From Rhopalosiphum padi (taxonomy: Eukaryota > Arthropoda > Insecta > Hemiptera > Aphididae): a stretch of DNA of 64,000 nt. Positions within the stretch are counted from its first letter, which is position 1. Every line of letters begins with the position of its first letter. Both the position numbers and the translations under genes were made by a program. Below are positions 46,585 to 59,340 of the stretch, piece after piece. The stretch lies in the NCBI RefSeq assembly GCF_020882245.1, contig NC_083599.1, positions 11,586,931-11,650,930 on the forward strand, in the 5' to 3' direction. The notes beneath the pieces were generated by a model. The model was not told the origin of the DNA. It made no database searches and saw nothing but the letters and a program-made list of their open reading frames with translations.

Positions 46585-46830
46585 AAAATATCCTAGTAGC
46601 CGTGGCAACGCGTGATTATTATTATTATTATTATTTTTTTTTTTTTTTTACTCATTTCAACCCTTTGTGGTGAGCCATCCTTTACACCTAGGGGTATGAA
46701 AAATAGTTAACATCACTTTATGAGACCTACTTAATATACACACAAAATTTCATGAAAATCGGTCCAGCCGTTCTCCCCAGAACGAGAAGTTTGGTAACAA
46801 ACATTTTCAATATTGTGACACGAGATTATT
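46585..46830 (+). mobile_element. RTE-like retrotransposon tail fragment
   Basis: It contains CCTAGGGGTATGAAAAATAG, then CCTACTTAATATA and AATTTCATGAAAATCGGTCC-AGCCGTTCTC. This order of words is typical of the 3' untranslated tail of insect RTE/Penelope-like elements (family knowledge). An (ATT)n then T-run at 46617-46648 precedes it. Confidence 0.5.
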
Positions 46831-47049
46831 ATATATTTTATATTTTACAAGCAATGTAAACCGCGAATACGAACAAATTATTTATATACCTATTGAATTA
46901 TAATGTCGATCGTTCATAATTTTATTTTTATTATTACCTATTTATTTGTACAAGATTTAGTAGAATGACACTTATAAGTTATAGACTATGCAATTTTTCT
47001 GTCTGCTTTCCTACATTTGTATTTATTTGTTTTGCTAAACATCATCATA

Positions 47050-47809
47050 GGCGGAAATCCATTGAAAAAGTTGGGGGGAGGGGCTACGATTTTTCTCATA
47101 AACCAAAGCCGTTAGAAATGTATTAATTGTATGCCATATGTATATATTATAATGGATTTTATTTTAGTTTTCATTTAGTGAGCTAGATCGTTGAAACCGG
47201 AGAGCGGATTTTGTTGTTTGGGGTCTTGTTAGATTTACATTAGCTAGGAGAAGTGCAGTGAAGATTTTCAGAACTTTATATTTTATAATTAATTCACTCC
47301 AGAGCTTTAAAAAAAATTAAAACACATTTTATTGAGAGTTTTTTTTTTATGTTTTTCACCTTTATAGCTTTGTAGTGAGTTAACGATTGAAGATATAGTT
47401 CTGAAAATCTCCTAGACTATGTGAATCTAACTACAAGATCCAAAATAACAAAATCCGTTGTCTAGTTTCGGTAATCTACCACTCTAAATGAAAATCTAGC
47501 AAAAAAAAACTATTTTTTTAACTCTGAAAAATTATTATATATTGTATTTCCAAATTAATATAATTGTATATATTTTGTTTTATTCGACAGACGATAAAAC
47601 AAATCATTATAGGACAGTACCTATGTTCCAACTTATAATTTTAATTTTCGTATAAAATATTATGTAAAATATTATACAAACAAATTTATAATATAAAAAT
47701 TATTATGTGTTATATTTCTTGTTTTTTAAGAATATAATATATGAAAATGAAACTACAAAATTTTTATGTTTGCAATAATATTTGAGGGGGCTTGGTGGGC
47801 ATTTCCGCC
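47050..47809. mobile_element. TIR element with large internal palindrome
   Basis: Ends GGCGGAAAT and ATTTCCGCC are exact inverts, with G-rich subterminal sequence on both sides. Positions about 47169-47496 form a long imperfect palindrome: TTTTCATTTAGTGAGCTAG and GGATTTTGTTGTTTGGGGTC on the left mirror the right arm ending CACTCTAAATGAAAA. No clear target duplication. Confidence 0.65.
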
Positions 47810-49159
47810 AATGAACAGCATACATCTATACAAGTACACCGATCATATTCTTGTCCTCCTAAATTAGAAAAGTATAGAGAGCTGCTTTTTTCGCAATTCA
47901 ATTGAATTACCTAGTTCGTCTTCGCTCTGTAATAATTTTTCTATTCAGATCGTAAATTGGTTTCTGCTGTATAAAGTTGTTGCAGGTTTAGTTCACTCGT
48001 AAATCGTAATCAAATACTTACTTGCACTGAAATATAAGTATTTTAATATGTTAATAGTTGAGATAGTATAAGTTTATAAATCAATTATATATATATATAT
48101 TATCATATATAGGTACATAATATATAATAGTTACACTTCCCATCAATGATCCATATCATTATCAACTTTTCTACCCAATAAGAGTCAATTGATTATTTAA
48201 AATAGTTTATAAACCGACTTAACCCATACGTATAAGCATAACTAGGGAGGGATTTGGGTGGGCTTTGGTCCCCCCAGAATTTTTGGGTTTTTTTTTAATG
48301 TGCTTATAAACATTTAAGCATTAACTTTATTTTTGCCTACAATATAAAAAAAGTGTAATGTTTCATATAAATGAATAATCATTCAAGTCAGTTTTAAAAA
48401 CACCAATAGAAACAATAAATAATAATCTAATAAAAAAAATTTGTATAAAACATTTTTAGGAATCTAGCCCTTCTAAAGCCTTAAGTCCTAACTTAAAGGA
48501 CTAGTTATAGCCTATACTCACATGTAATCTGTAATGAGAATACCGGATTTTCACGTATGATAAAATTAAAGTTTAAAATCCTAACAGTTTCATAGAAAAA
48601 TAGATGAGATCATTTATATTACTATATTTCAGCTAGCAAATTTTTTTATTAGATTTAATTTTTTTCTTCTATATAAAGTAAAATTGTATTTTTCAATGAA
48701 TTACTTACACAAAAGTACTTTTGTTAAAAAGAAGCTTATTATGTGCCACATAAGATTTAGAGCAGACCAATCTGTTGCGCTGTTTACCATCACAATATAA
48801 ATATTAACCATTAACCTGTAAGTATCTAATGATTTTGTTTGTCTGGATAGCGTTATTATATTGAGTAAAGTTTTTAAAATTTATTGATCATTTAGAATTT
48901 ACAAGGATTCTGGAGTTATAATGTAACGTTAAGTGTTTTATTTTGGACATTTTTTAGAGTATGTTTTGATACTATTTGATACCTTATCATTTCTCTTAAA
49001 ATATTTATTTATAGGCATAGCTTCTATAATACTGAGTTTTTAATCAGATATAACATATAAATATAATACCTAAGTTACACATTGTAGTCATCAACTATTA
49101 TCCTACTTTTATTTTATAACAACAATATTAAATTATTATTGTTAATTGTATTATCGTAT
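47810..49159. other. AT-rich intergenic DNA
   Basis: No gene. AGGGAGGGATTTGGGTGGGC with TCCCCCCAGAATTTTTGGG near 48243-48290 looks like one end of a decayed transposon. Confidence 0.45.
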
Positions 49160-49860
49160 TGTTGATAGACGAGATAACAGATGTTGGTGGTCGTTTTATC
49201 GCTTCAGTTATTATTGGCACATTACTCCCGAGTTCTGGATCCTGCTGGTGAAATTTTTTTGTTCGACCGTTAACATTTACATAAAATTAATCATAGTATA
49301 ATATGTTCAGTATTTGAAAATTTTCTGTATTTATTATGACCTAACGAAATATAGATTGAAACGACATATTATTTTTTTTAAGTGATGATGTACCTTGTAT
49401 ATATATATGACGAAGGCAGGTGATACATTAAAATAGTGTTGTATATACAAAAATGGTTCGCGTAACTTGTAATTCTCATGGATTGCGTAGAACTGCCGAA
49501 CAAATCCGCATTCAATTTCCAAAAGTTGATAAACTGATCGCAAATGTCAAACAAGTATTTAAAAAGGCGCCTTATTCAAAAATTTCATAGTGATGCATAT
49601 TATACTCATACCTAACAGGCACTACCCCTGAACCTATTTTAATACGTTAGGGTAGGGCACGTGGAAATATTTAAAATATATTTTAAACTTAATCAAATGA
49701 AAAGAAATTTAGCTAAGGTACTATTACATTAAAATTGTGCATGTCTTTCCATAGCTGTATCGCGTCTACAAAAACAAGGTATTTCCATATCTAAAGCTAT
49801 TGAAATTGTACAAGATGTTTTGAGAAAGTTTCAGTGGATATTTTAACTAATATACTGGGC
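49160..49860 (+). pseudogene. hAT-like (DUF659-type) transposase pseudogene
   Basis: Pieces of one transposase lie in order on the plus strand in shifting frames: LIDEITDVGGRFIASVIIGT (from about 49161), then VLDPAGEIFLFDR in another frame, NSHGLRRTAEQIRIQFPKVD with KQVFKKAP (about 49475-49575), a broken ILTRWGTW site with a stop near 49648, and RLQKQGISISKAIEIVQDVL (about 49770-49830). The IDETTD, FLKAP and WGTW-type landmarks are those of abundant aphid hAT-like elements. At least three frameshifts or stops; dead. Confidence 0.7.
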
Positions 49861-52800
49861 CGCATTTATGCTACCCAAAAAAAAAAATGATTTGTCATCT
49901 ATAGTAGATGATATATTTATTATTTAATTACTGGGAGACAACGATTTTTTTATAAAAATGACGACGTTTGAAATTATTAAATAATTAATATTATTTCTTA
50001 TGTTTAATGTTGTTTTTTATATTCACATAATATATGTATACTGTATGTTATTATTCATCAACAATTGATTCTTTTTTTTTTAACTAAAAAGAATAAATTT
50101 AACTTATAAATTATTTGTACCAACTTACTTATACGTATTGTGAGTTGTGGTTGTTAGATATGTTTCATGTATTAATATAGAAAAGTTTTTTTAGGCTCAA
50201 AATATGTCGATTTTGATCATGACATTTATACCTTGAAATTTTTTTTTTTAATATCGCCCAGTGATCATTCCCTAAAATATCTACTGCAAAGTTTATTCAA
50301 TTAACAGACACAGCTGAAACTGCTATTAATAGAAAAATTACAAACAGTTCTCAACAAAAAACAATTAGTTTCAAATTTTGTGTAATATTTCAAAAATATT
50401 AACTAGTGAAAAAGAGAACGTAAGTTATTAATATACCACTTTAACAGATGACTTAACTAGTAGCGACATGACGCGTAGAACGCTTCTTTTCTTTATATAA
50501 AACTTTGTTGGTGCCAAACAGGAGGCTTTTCAAGTTTGACAATCAATGCAATAACTACTTTAAAGGTAAAATATATAATTTTAAGTAGAAATATAATCTA
50601 TTCTAAGCATATCTTTTTATAGATCTTGAATAAGTACGACGAAGATCAAGACTAGTTAAACCCAATAAGTCATATACTCATGCAAGCATACCAATTTGTA
50701 ATATTACTAATATTTAAACTAAAATTAATAAACAATTATACTGAACAAATACGAATAAAAATTAAATTTTAATAGATTTTTTTGCGTATTTTTGAAAAAT
50801 GAGAACATATTTTAAGAATTCAGAGCATATTTTGTTAATTTTTAGTGCCCTTGATAATAATAATTGTACTAATTGTAGTATTAATGAAAGTTTCCGTTAT
50901 TGTAAATCCTGCAGAGCAGATTATATATTTGTTTTATAAATATATGATGTATGTATTTTTCATTCAATTTTCGTGTCTTAACCGAAGACACATTTTATAC
51001 TAGAACAGTAAATCTTCAATTTAAGCCAATGTATAAATAATACAAATGAAGGAATTTTAATTTATTCATACATGTTTATTATTACATTATATAATAAATT
51101 AAGCATTTTTCAACACTGGGTAGACTTAAATGTTTTTGAAATATCAACATCAAAACATTTAATTGGTTCATTTTTCTATTTTTTTAATAAAAATATTAAC
51201 GATTTCTTCAATATTTTTAGAGGTATTTTACGAAAAATCGTCATCAACGCAAGGTCCGACAATCTAACGTTTCCAAAAACGTTTTAAGTCGACCTATAGT
51301 TAGTAACGACGAATTTATATGTAATGTGAAGCTTCTTTAAGATGTGGGTGGATATATAGGCGAGTCTAGCGCCTGGTAAGTTAATAAAGTTAAATAAGAT
51401 GTCATATCATTAAAATATTTATTTTTATAATAAGTTCATTATTTTCTTTTATTTCTGCACAATATACAATACGAATGTTAACTGACTACTCCATAATCAC
51501 AAGCTTAATATATTCTTTATTATATGACGTAATTTAGTTATTTAGGTAAAAGGAAATTTATTCCTATTTATTAAATATTATTAAATTAGACAATTTAATG
51601 CTTATAAATATAATAGAATTTTCCTTATTTGACAAACTTATAGTATAACGTACTTACTAACGTAAATATATATTAAAAGTACATAAAAAGCAATATTATT
51701 TTAATAATATTTCAAGTAAAATTGTTTATATACTGAGTGTCCCGTGAGGATTTACCCATTGTGATATTTTCTGAAATAATGGAGATAGTTTTTTTGATAA
51801 GATTCATAAATCACAAGGACAATAACTACAAATATTTCATGTTTTAATTTATTTTAATGTTTTTGTAAAAAAGTTAAAAAATATATTTTTTATTTAATTA
51901 TTTTCTTTGTAGAGTTCATTTTTCTGAAAATATTGACGTGTCAACATTTTTATTTCATTAATCTCTTGATTTTTAATATTTTTTCTTATTTAATATGATA
52001 TTGGTATCGTTGTATCGTGGCTTGCGTGATCGTGCAGCCGGCGAACGTTTTCAGTGATATATTTGTCTTTTTGGCAAAAATCAGTTTAATCTACCAACTG
52101 GCACCTGACATTAACTATACACGGGAGATAAATTTCCAGTTTTTATGTTAGAATAGGGTGGTGCTTAATATACCATTCCATCTAAATACACCACTAGCTG
52201 TATTGAACATTTCAATAATTAATTTGTCATAGCCCATTGGTGAAAACTAAAATCATATATTTATTATAAATTATCAGGCTATTTGAACATACGGTATTTA
52301 AAACAATTATTACAGAAATAAGTAATGTAACTATATAGGTTAGGTAGGTACTAATAAAATTACTTTAATTTGATTTGGCATCATTTAAAATATATCATTA
52401 TTACATAAATAGCAAATATAACTGTTCATAGGAGTTTTACACTAATTATATACTGATAATTGCTATTATTTCTTTATAGAAAATATATATTTCCTTCAGC
52501 CCTGATTGGCAAGTTATGGCTTATAATTATGTAAATGTACAATATAGTTACAAATGTTATAATAGTTATTCTACTTAGTCTCATTATAAGTACCTTCCTA
52601 GTACCTACTATCAGTACTATCTAGATACGAGTTATATATTATGTAAAAATTTATTCCTAATTTAAACCTACTATGTATGATTTTTTTTATTAAAAAATTG
52701 TTTTGGATAGTTCTAAACTTATACAATACGTTAAAAACTTAAAAATAATTAAAAAAATCTATTTTAATTATAAAAATTTAAAAATTTAAAAAGTTGGTTG

Positions 52801-53369
52801 TTGCTTTATAGCTCCATGTTCATTAAATTTAATAACTATTACTACAAAAATTGGAATAAATTAATATACTATAATTTTTAATTTATAGAATATCGTCAAA
52901 TAGATACCTAAAATCATAGACGCCATGTTTCTAAGTATCTGGAAGCTCACGCTCCCATTGAAATTATTATGTGGTGCTGGGCACCTATTATAATATTGGA
53001 TTTTACGGGGACATTGTATTGAACAGGGGCTAAGTTTCATCACCCAAATTTTGCTTTTATGCCTATGATACCAAGGCACCCATTAAGTTTTATAAAACTT
53101 GGCGCATATACCTAAAATTAACCAAACTATAGACATTTTATTATTAACTAAATAGGTCACACAATATTTATTATTTGATTAGGTAGTATGATATTTTTTG
53201 AAGTACGTCTTTCCTTTTCCAATACATAATCTAACTTGACTTTTTTCGACATTTATTAAGCCTATTAAGAGACAGCCTCCTAAATATTTTTTTCACGTCA
53301 TTTGAAATTATTTTAAAAAATTTGTTTGAGTCTATTTGTGTAGTCAATTGTCTAAAAAAAAATAGCCAA
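49861..53369. other. Intergenic DNA, likely decayed transposon sequence
   Basis: No intact gene. Further 3' remnants of the 49160 element may extend to about 50300. GTGTCCCGTGAGGATTTACC near 51739 and TACACGGGAGATAAATTTCC near 52118 look like element edges; the latter is inverted relative to 53937-53962. The open frames at 51072-51287 and 52861-53079 match nothing I know. Confidence 0.4.
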
Positions 53370-53660
53370 ATATTTGATAGAGAGTACCTACTTAAATTTA
53401 AAATTTGATCAGAAAGCTCAGGATTGCCAGTAAAGTCTACATTTTGGTTAAAAAAATGTCCACGTTTCCAAGTAATACCTATCCATTTTTTTTAGCCTGA
53501 TGCTTTTTTCTTAAATTTTTAGATTTGTCATTTAGAGTTTTATTTATTTCATTTTGTAAGCAGCTGTTTATAATTAGACTGTGGAAGAGTTATATATAGG
53601 GCGTCTGGTTCACTTTCAAAATTCTTTATAACAACATTATTATCCAAATCACTATTTAAT
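53370..53660 (-). pseudogene. Probable piggyBac-like transposase remnant
   Basis: On the minus strand one frame reads WIGITWKRGHFFNQNVDF then TGNPELSDQILNL and continues open for about 80 codons; a shifted frame upstream gives SDLDNNVVIKNFESEP. The F-x-G-N-x-x-L-x-x-I-L-x-L pattern after a WKRG block is that of the N-terminal part of piggyBac transposases. The inverted CACGGGA-GTAAATTT words at 52118 and 53940 could be its ends. Assignment is tentative. Confidence 0.4.
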
Positions 53661-56600
53661 AAGTTTATAGAATGAAAAAAACCAATCTAGTTGTTTGTTA
53701 TCAATTTTTCTAAAAATGTATTTTATTACCTCTAAACCAACTATGTTTTCATCTCTCTATATATTCCTTTTTGTAAGTAGATCCCAAGTAGTTTTCTAAA
53801 TTAAATTTTCTAACAATTGTACTATCTCTATCAAAAAACATTCTTCTACATCTACACATTATAAAAAAAAGTATCAATTTATGATGAAAAGTAAAATAAT
53901 GAAGCACTCAAATATACTGCACTGAAATACGTCGGAAAAAATTTACGTCCCGTGTAATACTAAAAACATACTGTTGCGTATCAGCAATGATCGTGCATTA
54001 TTGATTTATAAATAAAATATTTAACTTATCTGTAAAACCTTGGAAATGATCTAAAGTTTACATATATCAACATTATCAACACATTTATATTTGTATCGTT
54101 CTCTATAGACATATTTTACGGTCATAAATTATTGAAAAAATACCAGAATATTTTCACACTCATACGTAAGTAATAGGTATAAATGTATAATCTGCAATGG
54201 TATATTACGTACCGACTGATCTATCGATATCCATCAATAGTCCAATTTTTTCAATCGTATTCTGCCATCTAACGGTTTGAAATTATACCATGTAATATAT
54301 TATCATATTTAGTAGTTAGTTGCGATTACAGATAATTTATACTATCTAACAGATAAATATCTGATTAGGACCATTTTTATCGGTTTTTGCCAAAAAACAA
54401 CAGGCATATATGATTATTGATTAATAACATCCAGCGTATTAGCGCATAGGCACTATAGGTACTGTGCCTAGGGCAGTAGAGCCTACGAATATTTTTGGGG
54501 CCTATAAAAACATAATAAAAAATATGTTTACAATTATCTTGTTTTGTACTTAAATACGAGGGATACAGAAATATTCAAATTGGTGTAATTGTTTTTTAAC
54601 AATTTGTAATTCTATATATATTTGAAGACTCGGAGTAAAATTATTATCATATAAAAGTTTAATTTAAATTTTTTTTGTTTTTATAAGGATTAACACCGAA
54701 ATTCAACACTTCCTTTCCTAATAACAGAAGGTTTTATACCTTTTTAAATACTGGACACCGCAGGGCCGTAAAAGCACGTATGAATTAAAAGCACTTTGCC
54801 TTGGGCCAAGGCTTCAACAGAAAAAGATTTCGGAGGAGGGTCCACCTTTTTTTTTCAAATATAAATACCTACTGAAAAATTATAGTCAATTAACTTTATT
54901 CACCACTGTAAAATGTTTCTATTTTAAAATAATTCTCGGGGGGTCCGGGCTCCTTTTTTGTAGCGATTTTCATAGACCATTAAAAATTAAAATTTCGGCT
55001 CTCCTCCTGGCTATGCTACTGTAAAATAGGTACCTAATAAAATTTCTATGAAAAATATGATTGTCTTCATATATATTATATTATTTTAGTCATTTTAGAT
55101 ATTATGGTGTAGTATGAACTATACTATACAGTATACATATTATAAGAAATCTTGTATTAAATTTTCAAAATGTTGGTATATAAAAACAAAATTTTTTATA
55201 AATTTCTTAGTAGAAAATAATTTGCCAATTTTTACGTTTTTTATAAATGTTATCAAAGTTCTAATTTTAAAGGCGTATAAAAAAAATATATTGTGATTAT
55301 AGATTATCGACATTTTTTAATTGAAAAATTGCCAACTTACGAAGAACTTTGTACAAAATTATAATCATGTGAATAATTTTTAATTAGTATTTATAGGAAA
55401 AATATTAACATCATTGTAATATCAATATATTCATTGCTCCACTCAGAATCTAAAATCTGTATTTGTATTATGTAGACATGTAATTTATTTATAATATACG
55501 AGTATATGTACATACACTATACTGTATATACTATTTACCTAATGACATTAAATAATTAGGTATATTTATGAATTTATTTTTCGTATGAAATTGTAATTGA
55601 TCGTCAGCACTCAGCCGTCTAACGGAATACTTGACAGCTTTGTGAGAATTTGGCAACAGTGATCACACCGCGATGTGGCTATATTTAATCCTGGTTGTTT
55701 CGAACAGAAAACAATCAACTTGGTCAACGCAATATAAAAGTTAAAATCATATTACTAAGTATTAAAGTAATTACGGACACTGTCACACTGGTATGACGTG
55801 CGACAAAAATATTCAATGTGTATAATATTAGACAGAAAATGTTTAAAATATGTATTTTAAAAAATAAAAATAAAATAATATTAAATACCTATTTGTATTA
55901 GTATATAATTTTTTTTTTAATAATATTTGTATTATTTAGTGTATAAGTTGAAGTTAAAAATTAAAATCATGTGAAATGCGTCGATTCTGGTTTGGGATTT
56001 TCAATTTTAATTCCAATAAACAGTTGATTCTATAAACCAGAGATCACATTAAGCGGAACTCACTGTAAATGGACATTTTTGTTATTTCGTTAATTTAACT
56101 CGAAATGAAATTGTTTAGTATCTAGATTGTTCATAATATCATTATACTTAATATAATATATAAATAATAAATGTTCGTTGGTAATCGAAACTTGAAAATG
56201 AATGGACCGTTTGGACTCATTTTTTATTTTTAAATGTTCATAATAGTCTAAATAGTTTTTCACGGAAAGAAAAATTAGAAATGTTGTTTAAAAAATTGAA
56301 AAATTCTGGAAAACTGAACGTGATTTTTTTTAATTGGATTTTTATGTGAACTCGCAACCATATGCGATATGCGTGTATTTGCTGAAATTTGGCAAACACG
56401 TAGGGTAGTGATGACAACAAGATTCTAAACCACTCTCAAAACAGCGTTTTCTGGGTCAGCTAGTATTATATAAAATATAAATTAGAGTTAAGTATGTGTT
56501 TTAAATTAATCAAATTATATTTGAATAACCCTAAATAATTAGTTGTTTCAACTATTTTATTTTATTGAAATAAATATGTTTTTATTAAATTTATCTGGTC

Positions 56601-57132
56601 TAATAATTTGATTTTGTTAATTCAAATATATTAAATTTGTATTAAAATTAATGAACATTTTAATTATAATATTAATAATTCATAAAGTTATATTTTAATT
56701 GGCTTATAACTGGATAAAGTAAATTTTTAAAAGGTTTTGTTAAATGTTAGATACTTATAAAAATTCTAAGTGCACTGTGCACATTTAACAAAAGTCACAT
56801 CATTATATTATTCGTCTATTGCTCAAGAATTAAAATTAAACAGGCCATTTATTTTAAAATCATAATGCTTATCGTTTACCGAGTAAATTTTAATAACCCC
56901 ACATAGTCCATACTCCATACTAGGTACTAACACAACTAAATATTTTATTTTTATTTTATTTTTATTTTAGTTTAATAATATTTTATAAGTTTATATTTGA
57001 ACTATTTATAGGTATACGTATACGGTATACGACAATATAAAAATACAGCTCATGGGGAATCTATCCCACCAAATCTCCCCTGTAATTACTAATTACGCCT
57101 CTGTATCCAACCCATAGCCATATAGCCTATAG
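53661..57132. other. AT-rich intergenic DNA with transposon scraps
   Basis: No gene. CACTATAGGTACTGTGCC-TAGGGCAGTAGAGCC (about 54450-54485) and GGCTATGCTACTGTAAAA near 55010 look like transposon ends. 56230-56460 carries GAAATTTGGCAAACACGTAG and ends CAGCTAGT, another common insect repeat tail. Confidence 0.4.
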
Positions 57133-57446
57133 CAGTGATTCTCAATCTTTTTAGTACCACGGCCGAATTTACCCCAAAAAATCTTTCGCGACCCACATGG
57201 TTTTCTCTATTCAAAAAGTAGTTTTAAAAAACAAAATTTGTATTTTATAAATATGTATAAATTTGTAATATATATTTAGTATTTTATAATCAATTAATTT
57301 TTATAATTGTACTTTTAATAATGAGGTGTATGTGAAATTTGTGCTTGTTTTCTGTTATGGTTAATAACAGCATTGACATCATAATTCAAAAAATTGTTCG
57401 CGACCCACTAAAAATTAACTGACGACCCACACTTTGAGAAACGCTG
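57133..57446. mobile_element. hAT MITE with TIRs and 8-bp TSD
   Basis: 314 bp from CAGTGATTCTCAATC to CTTTGAGAAACGCTG, flanked by GCCTATAG and GCCTATAA (7 of 8). GCGACCCAC words repeat in the subterminal region. Classical hAT non-autonomous structure with no coding capacity. Confidence 0.88.
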
Positions 57447-58618
57447 GCCTATAAAAAAATGTAAAAAATTTGTATATTTCCAAGTGTCTCAAAATAACTC
57501 AAAAAGAGTTAATATTTTTAAAATTATCATTTATCCATTTACTTAACATTTCAAGTTTCTACGGTTATTCGTTTTTGAGTTAATTAATTCGATTTTTTAA
57601 AAAACTTAATAAAAATTCGGATTTTTTATTAATTTTACTTGTTTTCCTAATTAGTAAACACTAAACGTACTAGTAATTCTTAATTTTTAACTCCTCTAGA
57701 GTATAAAATAAACATCAATAACTACCCTCAAAATTGAAAATATATTTTGTTATTTTTTGACTGTGTATCGTGTATACATACAGTTAAAAAATACACTTTA
57801 AAATCGATATAAGTATATATTTATCGCCTGGTCACAATCTAAACCCTAAACTAATATACCTAGAATGGCTAGAACGATTGTATAACTAGGATGTTCTACA
57901 CATTCATGAGTACATTATAAAAAAGCTATTCATCCTTAAAATATTTGAATGCAATACAAATTACCTCACAGAAACCAAATCGAAAATTAAAAATTGTACC
58001 TACATTTATAAAATGTACAATATAAATCTATACATAGAATCAATTTACATTTTTATATCCCTAGTAATTATCTTAACTTTAAATGTATCATTTTTATCTA
58101 GATACATGCATTACTAATTATAAATTATATTTTATGTTTTTGTGAGTACATTCAACATTTTATATTTTTTATAATTTTTAAATTTTATAGTCTGAAAAAT
58201 AAACATAAAGGTTTTTAAGTAATAGTTTGGTCTCCAATTTTTAAAAGATTAATATCTAACTAAACAACTGGTATACATAAATTAATTTAAATTTGATATA
58301 CATATATATAATTAGAACAAATTTAAATTTGTAATAATTTGTTGTATTGATAACTTTTTAATATCTTATTAAATATTGTATATTCTTAATAATTCATGTA
58401 AATATAATTTGTTTATTGTTTTAAATTTTGAATTAATCTAGCGCAATATTTTGTTTATATTAATTATACCAAGTATATAATATAAAATTAACTTATTAAG
58501 TTAAAAATTCTGACTTTTAACCATATAATTAATTGTAATAGCAATTTCAAATTTTGTTTAGGATAACATGTAATAGGTAACACACTAATAAAATAACATT
58601 TGTTCATTTTATACACGA
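57447..58618. other. AT-rich intergenic DNA before Chip
   Basis: Nothing recognisable; high A/T with short inverted words. Confidence 0.5.
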
Positions 58619-58624
58619 TTTATT
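58619..58624 (-). terminator. Chi: Polyadenylation signal candidate, Chip
   Basis: AATAAA on the minus strand about 720 nt after the stop codon; the intervening 3' UTR is AT-rich and includes an imperfect (TAA)n tract at about 59115-59166. Confidence 0.4.
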
Positions 58625-59114
58625 ATTGTTCACAAGACAAAAAAACATCATACACATTTACATTTGGTTGAAATAATAATCTTGGTTGTAATTATATATA
58701 TAAATATATATATTTACGAATAATTATTACAATTAATCGTTGATATATTTCTATTACGTTATAAAAACCCTTAAACGCGAATCAATCATTGTTATACATA
58801 TTCTTATCGTGATTTATTTATATATATACATTGATAGTAATAATAATCAAATTAATTAAATCTAAATGCGGACGAAAAATCTTAATTGTAAAAAATGTAA
58901 TTGTTTTTTAAACCGTTTCAAGTAATAATATATACACACAATATATTGTTGTAGTCACAATAGTGTAATAATAATTAATATAATGTATAATCAATATTGA
59001 TAGAATAGTAATAATAATATTAAGTAATAATAGTAGTCAAAAATTGTCCGCGTCTATAAAAATTCTAAAAATGAATTTCTTTCAATTGTAATAATTGTCA
59101 TTGTATTTACAAGA

Positions 59115-59116
59115 TA

Positions 59117-59147
<31 letters not shown>

Positions 59148-59166
59148 TATAATAATAATAATAATA
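59115..59166. repeat. (TAA)n microsatellite in the Chip 3' UTR
   Basis: About 16 TAA units with one interruption. Confidence 0.85.
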
Positions 59167-59340
59167 AAATTAAAATAAAACAATCAATAAAATTCGCTGA
59201 TTTTTGCGTATACTTATTAAGCGATGTAAATATTTCATGATATAAACATTGTTTGTTTTATACTGTGTATGTTTGGTGTGCACATTAACAAAAAATGACA
59301 AGACATTTTAAGTATTATGTGTATTGATTGGCAGTGTTAT

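Noticed and set aside
51072..51287. 71-codon plus-strand frame
   Set aside because: Length is within chance for this composition and no motif was recognised.
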